DNA of 64,000 bases from Bidens hawaiensis (lineage: Eukaryota; Streptophyta; Magnoliopsida; Asterales; Asteraceae): positions 1 to 64,000 of the forward strand of contig JAIQDT010009017.1 in the NCBI GenBank assembly GCA_021521415.1, read 5' to 3'. Below are positions 55,467-64,000 of the stretch, piece by piece (position 1 is the stretch's first letter; the number at the start of each line of letters is the position of its first letter). The position numbers were made by a program, and so were the translations under genes. The notes under the pieces were generated by a model. It saw nothing but the letters and a program-made list of their open reading frames with translations. It searched no databases and was not told the origin of the DNA.

Positions 55467-57454
55467 TCTTACATTACTAATAAAAGAAAATCATGGCGAC
55501 ACATGTCAGTCCCATATTAATTCTTATTTATGTTTTCCCTCCAAAATTCTTAATCTTTAATCTTCTTGATTCTAGATATATTCATGGGTTAAAACAATTT
55601 GTTATTTGGGTTATCAAATAAAGTCACGTCATATAATTGCCTTTTTACTATTGAAAACTTATATGGACTATAATTATGTGCATGTTATGTTGTCAGTCTT
55701 TCTATATTTATAATATAAACTGATTCACTTTTCTTTCGAGAAAAAATATTTCATTTTAAACGGATTTTCTGGATAATAACTAAAATTTAAATTTTAAAAG
55801 TGTCGACATTGATGATATTGATGATGATTAATAATAATAATAATAATAATAATACTACGTATATATGTGTATGGTTAATACACAGTAACTGTATTTACAT
55901 GTCATAGACTTTTATTAGTAAATATAATATGTGTTTTTATCAAACATCTTAAACATTTGTTTAATTAATATACATGCGCTATGTGCTCTGTTTGTTTGTT
56001 TTGTTTTGATTTTTAAATTTATATTCATTAGAATTAAGATTTGACTAAACATTAAATATAATATATACTAATACAGATTTGATAATCTGAACTGTTTTTA
56101 CAACCCAAAAAATTTATTAATAAAATTATGTGTGTAACTTTTGAGGATTGTTTTGGCATTTTTCATTTTTTATATTGAGTTATTTTTAGTAAAGATTTTG
56201 ATCAACAATAATCATATTATAATATATACGTTTCTTCATATCAAAATTAAAAATATTGATATGTTAAAGATTTCATTTAAAAATATAAGCTCTTGAATTC
56301 AAGTTCGACATACGACAAAAAAAAAAGTTTTCGGGTTGGGCAATGTGGTATGTTTACCTATGGTGGGCAAAATTCTTACAAACTTTACAATTTATATAGT
56401 TTTCATTTACACATGTATCTATTAATATGTTTACATGAGAGAACTTTTTTCCATCAAACTTTACAATTTATATAGTTTTCATTTACACATGTATCTATTA
56501 AAATGCTTACGTGAAATAACTTTTTCCATCAAAGTATTCTCCTTGTATTTTGTAATTTTTATACAATCTTCTTTAGCATTAATTATATTATAAATCTACT
56601 AAAATTTGTCGTTCTCGTGAAAGGATGGTTGAATACATTTTTACTTGAAAATAATAATATGGGTTTTGTAAGACCCATACTCATGAATTCGGGTCAAATG
56701 CATGAGAAAACTTCATTCACAAATAAAACAATCTTATGGCTTGAGAGAATATAGAAAGGTTTCATTTATATATATCCTATGCTTTACCTAGGGGAAATAT
56801 CGTTGGTTAACAATAATGGTTTGTTTTGTAAGTCAAGACTAAATGGTCTTGATTCCATTTCCTCTATTTTAGATAAAGTAGTTACTTATATTTAACATAC
56901 ATCATTAAATTAAAAAGTTATATTCAAAACAAAAATACTTTCAAATTTCAGATGAGACGGGTTGACTCTTTCTGATATATATAGTTACTTTGACTCTTTC
57001 TGATAAAAAAATCCTCTCAAATTTCAAATGAGAAAATTTCCAATTATTGTATGCTTTGCAAAGACGATGAATATGAGCAAGTGACAATCTCTTTCTATGG
57101 TTGGTTTGGTACTTTGATGTCCAGTTTTTTTTAGTGAACAACTGTATGTTGCATTATATTGAGTAACGAGCAAATGCGGCTTAAAATTGATATTATTAGA
57201 TAAAGATGGGAAAAAACTTTCGATAAAACTTCAAATGTTGTATACGAAGAGATTTTTTTAATATTTATAAATTGTAAAGTCAAAACTTCTTTGTAAATGT
57301 AGTATAGATAGAAGTATATATGTAAGTACATTTTTACGCATAGTTATGTACTTATTGTTTATGTTTAATTGTGTTTTTTATTTGTATCATATTATCAAAT
57401 TGTAATTTAAAGATTGACCCGTCCTGTGTAATACACGGGGTCTAAATCTACTAA
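55467..57454 (+). mobile_element. Putative non-autonomous Helitron (2.0 kb)
   Basis: The 5' end TCTTACATTACTAATAAAAG plus GACACATGTCA, preceded by A, resembles plant Helitron 5' ends. The 3' end has a hairpin (GACCCGT...ACACGGGGTC, about 57416-57442) followed ten bases later by CTAA. The base after CTAA is G where T is expected. No Rep/helicase ORF is present. Inside is an 80-bp tandem duplication (56380-56531) and an (AAT)n run (55830-55852). Confidence 0.5.
56380..56531. repeat. Tandem duplication, two copies of about 78 bp
   Basis: Both copies begin AAACTTTACAATTTATATAG and end TTTTTCCATCA, with a few substitutions. Confidence 0.85.
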
Positions 57455-57912
57455 GAATTATAAAGAAGAACAAAAGGCTTCGACCATCATAATTCAAATT
57501 TATCAACCAACACCATAATATAAGTTCACAAATGTTCGTTTACGTCATTATCACCATCCTTGTCCTATAAACGGACAAAATGATATTGATTCAAGCATCC
57601 AATAAAAGTACACAAGTAACCAACTAACAACACAGAGACAGCAACCAACAAAAAGGCAAACACACTGATTTGAGGCATCAACACAAGCTTTTACATTAAA
57701 CAGGCCTAAATCCCTTGGTCTTTTATTTATATAGTTAAAACCGGACACGACATTGCATAAATTTACATATACACATCCAACTAAACGAAAACCGAAACTA
57801 TATACACGTAACCAACAAACATAAGGACCGAAACTATGTTACAGATGCATAAGGTTATCACTGGAAGAAACTATATAACATAAAACACACACAACATTAG
57901 ACACTTACAACA
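57455..57912. other. Intergenic / 3' region of the DUF295-type ORF
   Basis: AT-rich non-coding sequence downstream of the minus-strand ORF. Nothing else is recognised. Confidence 0.6.
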
Positions 57913-58839
57913 TCAATTTAGACTCGGAGTGACCCAAATCGGAGGCGGCCACCGTCTCCCATCATAAAACTTCCTCGGGTAACAAGGCAACGCCGCAACA
58001 CTCCCATCTCCCAAATCATAAACCCCCAAATCATGATCACCATTCGCCCCATCATAATTCCACTCCGAATAATCATCCGTAAAATAAATCTTATTCCCGT
58101 CACACCCTTCGAAATCACAAGCCCTAATCGCGACCGACGCATTCTCCCCAACAAACAATGCCCAATCACCCAACTCATCAACACTTTCCCATGTCCACTT
58201 GTCACTCAAAGTTACCAACTTAAAAACCCGAAACTCAGTCGTCTTGTAAAAAATATCAAGCTGACGTTGTTCAACATCAAACCCTAGCTCCAAATACCGC
58301 GTCACCAGCAACAACTCTTCATCCAAACTAACCAAATACTGCATATCACCACCAACTTGCAACCGCGTATGAATAAAACTAACATTTGGCAAATCCGTTG
58401 GCGTAACATCACACACCGCAATCGTCCCATACTTACTGACCGCATAAAAACACCCTTTATGGTACACAACATCCTCGCAATAAGCCTCCGCATCGCTTAC
58501 AAATCTCCAAACACCATCCCCCTTCCTACAATACGCCAAATCCCCCGTCTGGTTAAGTATCGCGACAAGGTAATAATCCACGCCCTCATCCGACGGACTG
58601 GACGAATACACGACCTTTTTAATAAACGAGTCCCGCATTTCCTTCAAACCACAGGTATAAGTATCCCCGTCCCGCGTCCTAAGCGTGTACTCCCTCCCAA
58701 CATCATAATAATCGAATTTGATCACATTCGGGAACGAAGACAAGGGCGGGAGAAGATGGTTGGTTCGGGTTAACGGGTTGATGATAAACACGGAAGGGGT
58801 TTCTTCTAAGAAGACCAGCCAGCCGTGGGAGGAGCCGCA
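57913..58839 (-). pseudogene. DUF295 / F-box-associated protein, 5'-truncated
   Basis: An uninterrupted frame of about 308 codons from 58839 to the stop at 57913. It opens CGSSHGWLVFLEETPSVF and INPLTRTNHLLPPLSSFP (the usual start of the beta-propeller-like DUF295 domain) and runs through KVVYSSSPSDEGVDYYLVAI and WRFVSDAEAYCEDVVYHKG to NKIYFTDDYSEWN, GVYDLGDGSVAALP and a Pro/Trp-rich end (WPPPIWVTPSLN). Full proteins of this family usually start with an F-box of about 45 residues used in SCF ubiquitin ligases. Here an in-frame TGA (58840-58842) and non-coding sequence replace it. The start used by simple ORF calling is GTG at 58791, not ATG. The undamaged reading frame suggests recent loss or use of a distant first exon; I see none nearby. 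Confidence 0.8.
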
Positions 58840-58842
58840 TCA

Positions 58843-59964
58843 TGGTAACCCAATGGTAAAAAAGACTATGCATATTGCATACGTATACGTCTCACAGGTC
58901 AACGGGTTTCATAGAACCCGTCAATTTTCGGTTTTATGTATAGCCTAAAATGTACGATTTGACAAACGAACTCATTCTTTTTTGACGAACGAACCCAATA
59001 TCATTTTAAAAAGATATTCGAACTCATTGATTATGATAAATTTAGTTCAAAGTTTTTCAATATTTCTTTATAAAATATAAGAAGTTAAAAAGAAACTTAA
59101 AAATTATTTACAAACATTATAAATGACTCAACCGGCTAGAAAACTTTGATGCCGGAAAAAAGTCGTAAACACGTAGGAAAAAAATTCTTTGCTCCACCAT
59201 TGGTTGTGTAGCCCAAAAGTACCATCTCGTGTGCCTGGAGAAAACCGGCCGCCCAAAGGCCACTATGGTAAAACTAAATTTAGATAGAATCCGAACTTGA
59301 GACCTTTTAATTTTTTAGTCCAAGTTTTCACTTCCTAATATTGGTTTTTAGATGATCAAAGTTAATATTTTCTATTAATGAAAGGGTAATGATTTGAGTT
59401 GGATACTTCGCTGCTCAAACTAACAAGAGTACAGATTCGTTATACTCAAATTAGTCAATGGATTAAAATAGACAACAATTATATTCTTATAACTTAAAAT
59501 AAAAGTGTTCAAAATAGTTGGCATAATCAATGATCATTGTTTGTCGTTGTCGCAACACCACCATGATACTTCATCGTTGCTGCCACCAATGTGTGTCACT
59601 GCAGGATCTACAAACAACATCGACATCACATTCCACCACTACTGCCACTCCAAGTTCGTCACCATCATCACCGATACATACGCCCACACCACTCCCGCAT
59701 CCACTACCTACCCAGCGCCACCCACCAATTCGTCATCAAAGCAACGTTAATTTATTATTTTTCTTTTCCTAAGTGTAAAAAAGCATTGGATGATATTGCA
59801 TAAGTATATGAACTTTACTATTTCTAGGTGGTTATGGTTGGTGGGTGTAGAGTGGAGGTATTTTTGTCAACTTTATATTTTTTTAATTTAATTAAAAATT
59901 GTTTTGGATAAAAATCAGATAAGGATAATGTATCCAAATCTGTCAATGTGAGAGGTCTAGTGCT
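58843..59964. other. Intergenic region
   Basis: Mostly AT-rich DNA with no supported gene. A C-rich segment at 59565-59745 (many CCACC/CATC triplets) yields overlapping short ORFs in several frames, a sign of composition rather than coding. Confidence 0.6.
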
Positions 59965-60534
59965 ATGATGACAATAACAATTATATAAACGAAAATGGAA
60001 TGAACACAGTGATTTGTTGCGAGAAAAAACCTTTTGACCTTGTTCAGATCAAAACAAAAAAACCCCGGGTGATGACAACCCGTCGATCACCACTTTATTA
60101 ATATCAAAAAAGGTTACAAATGGGTTGGAGATTGTGATCGATATTACAATGTAAGCTAGTGTATAGAGAGAATTATTGAATCTGCTCTAGTGTGTGTGAG
60201 AGTACAAGTGAGACCTAATCGATCATATCTCGATAATTATAAAGTAAATACATTCAACAAAAAGTCCTAACTATCCGCCACTATTCCACTATTCATCCAA
60301 CGTTCATTGACCACATGCTGGTAGTTTCCAGTAGCGAAAATTAAGGTAGACCAAGTCACAAAGTTGTTACTCCTGTTAAACAATAACCTACACACGTGAA
60401 ACAATCGTTAACAATACCCACCTGTGAGGATCCTCAATCCTTGACACGGCTCTGGACCTCTTCAGGAGGATAACTGATCCAGACACATCTTCAAGGATAA
60501 CATATCCTCAACAGGAAAAATATCAGTCCTAACA
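59965..60534 (-). repeat. 3' LTR of a Tat-type gypsy element (left end approximate)
   Basis: The right end CCTAACA at 60534 abuts the C-run (polypurine tract complement), so on the minus strand the LTR starts TGTTAGGACTGATA. The region has repeated AGGAT/ATCCT words and an A-rich segment with CCCCGGGT near 60062. The left end near 59965 is estimated from TG/CA rules and could be off by tens of bases. Confidence 0.55.
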
Positions 60535-60550
60535 ATTGCCCCCCCCCCCC
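60535..60550 (-). other. Polypurine tract (G12 on the minus strand)
   Basis: ATTG followed by twelve C on the plus strand gives GGGGGGGGGGGGCAAT on the minus strand, directly before TGTTAGG. This is the expected position for a gypsy polypurine tract. Confidence 0.65.
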
Positions 60551-60764
60551 AAATGGCGGGTGATAGTGGAACGCAGCTGTCATTTTGAAATTCAAACTTT
60601 CTGCGAAATCTGGATAATGGGACGGTTTGCCATAAATATTTACCATTTAGCCCTCGAGATAATCATAACCGCCTATATATGCCGTCCTATATTTCTTTTA
60701 TTATCACATATTCAAGCGACTCAACAGCTATCCTTCTTCCCTTTATTCTTTTTCTTTGATAATA

Positions 60765-62320
60765 ATGTCTATTACTTCGTCTTCTTTACACCCCTCTAAT
60801 CCTTCCGAACACTCCTCCGATGACTCTCACCTGTCGGAGATGGAGCCACAAGGCCTCATAGCAAACCCTTCTATTGAGATATGCAAATTCACGGACCCAG
60901 AAGTCGATGAGTTTCGCCCTTTGTTTCCACCAGAAACCCTTTTTCGACCATAGGAATCTAGATCCTTTGTGACGTGTTTTCCAAAACTTGGGTGTGTTTT
61001 CCGGCTTGCCCCTTTCTTATCGGTTACAGTTATCCGTTTCCTTCCTTTACACAAAGCTTCTTCGATTCCACGGGCATATCCTACATCCAGGCTATGCCAA
61101 TGCTTTGGTGAGTGTTCGGAACTATCGAACGGATTATAGAAGATGTAAAGATTGATTTCGGCCTTCCCGAGTTATCCTATCTGTACACCCTTACTACCCA
61201 CGTTCCAACCCGATTCCTTTTTAAATCCAAGCCTCGACAACCTCATCCTCTGCTGAAGGTTACTCTGAATGACTCCTTTTGGAGAAATCAGTTTTTCTTC
61301 GTGAGACGAGACTCCATACCTGGTGGGACTGATCTTCCTTCAAAGTGGGTTAGAAAGGGTAGGATCCTTGATGATTAATCTAACATTTTGTCTTCTTTTG
61401 CAGTTGAAAACTTTGCTTCATTGGCTAAATTACCTGGTACGGAAGAGAAAACAAAGCGGTTCCTTGCACTGGATACCGAGGTTAGGACATTTCAAGCCCG
61501 ATTCGTCGAAGCCTTTTGTGATATTTCTTCAGACTCCGACATGTCAAGTAAGTTTTTACATAATAATTTTAAAAGTAAATAAAATTAGAGGAAATACTTA
61601 TCCTTTGTAGGCGCCAAGAAGTCTCAGAAGTCCGCTAGCAAGTTCTCTTTGGAAGATATTGACAGCATGATCACTCCCCAAGATATCAAGAAAGAAGCAC
61701 TGAAGGCAGCGACTAGTTCTGAACCCAAGACCGCAACTACAAGAGCCAAGTCTGCTGCATCCAAGAGAAAAAGGTCCTCTAATCCCGAAACCCACTATGA
61801 CACGGTCCTTAATGTAAGTATCATGTATCCTGCTGTAACGAATTTAAGAATATAATATCCTATTAATATTTGCTTCTCATTGGTTACAGGCTATGAATGC
61901 TTTCATAGAGCATTATGAAAAGATCGTGGGTCAGATGAGCGACAAGTTGTCTGGGTTAGGGAATGCAGTGGTTAACAAGGACAAGGTTTTGGCACAGCTC
62001 AAGAGACAGCTCGAGGATCAGGTATCCACAGCAGATGCCCAACGTCAAGAGGAGGTCAAGCAGGCAACGGAGGAGGCTAATATGTGAGCGTCCAGGTCAG
62101 TGCTGCAAGTGAGGATCAAGATGGCGATGGAGGCCGATGATCCCGCTTTTGATAAGGCAACCTGGAACGTGCAGAAGTGGAAGACTACCTTGGCAGCTCT
62201 CGGTGGTGAGGAAGATGTGGAGATGATGTCTGAGGGGAATGAAGCTGGTACGAGCGGAGCTAAGGATGTGGCTGAAGCTGGTGAAGGAGCAGGTGCTGCA
62301 GAGAGTGAGGATGCAACTTA
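60765..62320 (+). pseudogene. Antisense ORF of Tat-type gypsy element ('putative gypsy type transposon' family)
   Basis: Runs opposite to the element's own pol. Starts at ATG 60765 (MSITSSSLHPSNPSEHSS). It has a conserved domain with FPPETLFRP, RSFVTCFPKLGCVFRLAPF, SYIQAMPMLW, FLFKSKPRQPHPLLKVTLND and FFVRRDSIPGGTDLPSKWV (about 60920-61358), which I recognise as the plant 'putative gypsy type transposon' domain (PF04195). Introns are suggested by GTAAGTTTT...TTTGTAG (61550-61610) and GTAAGTATC...TTACAG (61813-61889), possibly also 61359-61403. Later exons encode a Lys/Ser-rich part, a coiled-coil-like stretch (LAQLKRQLEDQVSTADAQRQ) and an acidic, Glu/Gly/Ala-rich end at 62320. Damage: stop at 60951, a frameshift near 61020, stop at 61109. 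Antisense ORFs between pol and 3' LTR are known for Tat-lineage elements. Confidence 0.75.
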
Positions 62321-63759
62321 ATTGGGCGATGAAAGATAAAGAAGACAAGGCCTGATCCTAATTTTTTTATGTTGATGTTTTTGATGAACAATGGTTGTGG
62401 TTTGTAATAGATAGTAGTAAGTAGGGTTTGAAGATCACAGATCCTCAAGACAATTCTCAGGGGTACTGAAGGTGGATGGATCCTCTGTTTGTGGGAATGA
62501 AACTTTTAGTTCCTCTGACTTTTATTTTCCTGCATCTTAAGAACAATTAGTAACCTTTACTTAACCCGGGTGGATGGTCCATCTTTAGTGTGGTGAAATC
62601 CGGGTTAAGGATTTTGGATAAGTCCATGTGACTTATATTAATTATAATCTAAATCTTTTGACTATTTGCTTTGCTACTTGTTATTTTGAAAATCTATTTG
62701 ATATATCCTTAGTCTTATTAAGAATTTTAAGGAATAATTCTGAGTAAAAAATTTTAGGATAGAATATCCTTAAGAAAAAATGATTATAGAAATTTCTGGA
62801 TATAATATCCTTAGAAAAACAATTAAAATTTTAGGATAAAATATCCTAATAGAAATAATTCAAAGATTGTTAAATCTTTAAACCAAAAGATAAATAAGGA
62901 TCCTAGCCAAACCAATATGAATTTAAAAGTAGAAATCATACCACAAGGTCTAAGTAGACCTAAGTTACCATAACTATTGAACCTTCGGTGATCCTTGTAG
63001 AAGAAATTTAAGGATTTTGAATCCATAAGTTTTGATCTTCATAATGAACTTAGAAAATCTGTTGCAAACAACTCATAATGTCAAGTTGGATTAAACTCGT
63101 TAAGCTTGGAACAAGCCCATAAAATAAACTGGGGACAAGCCCATGAAACTGGGGACAAGCCCGTGAAACTAGGGACAAGCCCGTCTACTGGGGACAAGCC
63201 CGTGAAACTAAGGACAAGCATGGGGACAAGCCCAAAACTGGGGACAAGCTCAAATGCGAATGTTAACTGGGGACTTGCCCAAACCGGGATTTAGCCCAAA
63301 CGTAAGATAACGTGAAAACATTATAAACCGGTGGTATGGTACGTTTACCATAAATCGTAGGATCCTCCATATAGCCTAAGAAAACAAAATTGTCAGCCAC
63401 TAAGCGTGTACTGGTCCCGCTGCCCCGGACTATACGTTGGATAGCGTGCGCTCCAGGCGAGAGTGTAGAAACTCTAACTTATAAGAAAGGTGAAAACCTT
63501 TAAACCTTATGGGATATGACCATCGGGGGTCATATCCAATCGTGGGCTAGGCCAAGGAAAATAGTAAAGTACCTTAAATATAAAAAGGAGAGGTGGCCAA
63601 CCTCTTGACTATTACACATCTTATTAATTTCCTGCATTGGTACTTAAAACCTGGAAGAAACAAAAAAATGTTAAGAATACGTTATCCTTACATAATTAAT
63701 ATAAATTTACAAGGATAAGTGATTAGATAGATATTACCAACTTTGGGGATCCTTGATCC
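62321..63759. other. Spacer between antisense ORF and pol of Tat-type element
   Basis: Non-coding, with many AGGATAATATCCT-like words (62695-62850), a 20-bp tandem repeat (63104-63290) and two CCGGGT/ACCCGG words near 62566 and 62609. No ORF is supported. Confidence 0.6.
63104..63290. repeat. 20-bp tandem repeat, about ten units
   Basis: The unit CTGGGGACAAGCCCGTGAAA occurs about ten times with substitutions, short deletions and one longer unit. Each carries GGGACAAGCCC, whose ends can pair (GGG...CCC). The 62-residue ORF across it is a translation of the repeat. Confidence 0.85.
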
Positions 63760-64000
63760 TTAGAGGATACTTGATCCTGATCTGAAAAAGTATTTCTTGA
63801 GGTGGATAGCATTCCATGATCTGGGCAACTTGTTGCCTTCCATAGTGAGAAAATGATATGCCCCCTTTCCTGCCTCCGACTCGATCAGATAAGGACCTTC
63901 CCATTTGGGTGCTAACTTCCCATCAGCCGGATTGGTTGTTTATTAGAAGGATTTTCTCAAAACTAAATCTCCTTCTTGAAATCTTCTGATCCCGATATTC
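63760..64000 (-). pseudogene. Tat-type gypsy pol, integrase C-terminal end (partial)
   Basis: The minus strand reads IGIRRFQEGDLVLRKSF, two stops, then NPADGKLAPKWEGPYLIESE, KGAYHFLTMEG, LPRSWNAIHLKKYF and a stop at 63760-63762. GDLVLR...GKLxPxWEGPY...LPRxWNA is the conserved end of Ty3/gypsy integrase. The rest of pol lies off the right edge. The tandem stops (near 63941-63946) show that this copy is dead. Confidence 0.8.

Noticed and set aside
58033..58773. Plus-strand ORFs at 58033-58287 and 58357-58773
   Set aside because: They are antisense to the DUF295 frame, which has recognisable family residues throughout.
59530..59803. His/Thr/Pro-rich ORFs in three frames
   Set aside because: All frames are open over a C-rich low-complexity stretch, with no preferred frame.
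60539..60550. Run of twelve C as a sequencing artefact
   Set aside because: It lies exactly where the complement of a polypurine tract is expected before the LTR; the exact length may still be uncertain.
63104..63290. CRISPR-like or regulatory RNA repeat
   Set aside because: The units are contiguous and degenerate without spacers, in a plant retroelement; a simple tandem repeat.

Overview
This window looks like plant nuclear DNA: it is AT-rich, has no operon structure, and is mostly nested LTR retrotransposons with a small gene-like island near 53-59 kb. The element families (Ty1/copia of SIRE/Maximus type with a third ORF, Ty3/gypsy of Athila/Tat type, and gypsy-type LTRs starting TGTMACAC) and the wording of their ORFs remind me most of Asteraceae (composite) genomes. 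That family guess is recalled resemblance, not a database result. I see no intact host gene, rRNA, functional tRNA gene or CRISPR array.

Left block (1-39.3 kb). The oldest layer is a minus-strand Athila/Tat-type gypsy element (LTR about 37.46-39.3 kb, tRNA-Asp-type primer site at 37.43 kb, gag 37.13-35.56 kb, resuming at 255-1 toward protease). It is split by a minus-strand SIRE-like copia element (256-35554, target duplication GCTTC). That element was later hit three times: (a) in its third ORF by a 3.7-kb gypsy-type solo LTR (1727-13585, TGTAC), which itself holds a young but ORF-broken copia element (2541-10678, AAGAT); (b) in its integrase by a deleted gypsy-type element (19620-24914, TGTCG); (c) in its 5' LTR by an unusual array of three Athila-type LTRs and two 228-bp spacers (29643-35382, ACACC). 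With the inserts removed, the SIRE-like element has the usual order LTR, primer site, gag, protease, integrase, RT, RNase H, spacer, third ORF, polypurine tract, LTR.

Middle block (39.3-52.9 kb). The 3' non-coding end and LTR of a plus-strand copia element (LTR from 40927) are split by an Athila/Tat-type solo LTR (about 41.21-52.38 kb). This contains a Helitron-like 3' hairpin at 42.26 kb and a non-autonomous gypsy-type element (42533 to about 51820) with 2.3-2.4-kb LTRs. Each of those LTRs has its own insertion: a 1.18-kb solo LTR in the left and a 728-bp terminal-inverted-repeat element in the right.

Right block (52.9-64 kb). The only host-gene traces are here: a decayed PPR-DYW pseudogene (plus strand, to 54372), two small foldback elements, a putative 2-kb non-autonomous Helitron, and a 5'-truncated DUF295/F-box-type ORF (minus, 57913-58839). 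From about 60 kb to the edge lies the 3' part of a minus-strand Tat-type gypsy element: LTR, C-rich polypurine-tract complement, a decayed antisense ORF of the 'putative gypsy type transposon' family with introns (60765-62320), a 20-bp tandem repeat, and the end of pol.

Most coding sequences here are self-mobilisation genes, and all are broken. I find no clearly undescribed system. The strongest leads are the three-LTR array, tRNA-like A/B-box modules inside two LTR families, periodic hairpins in a non-autonomous element, and the antisense ORF.
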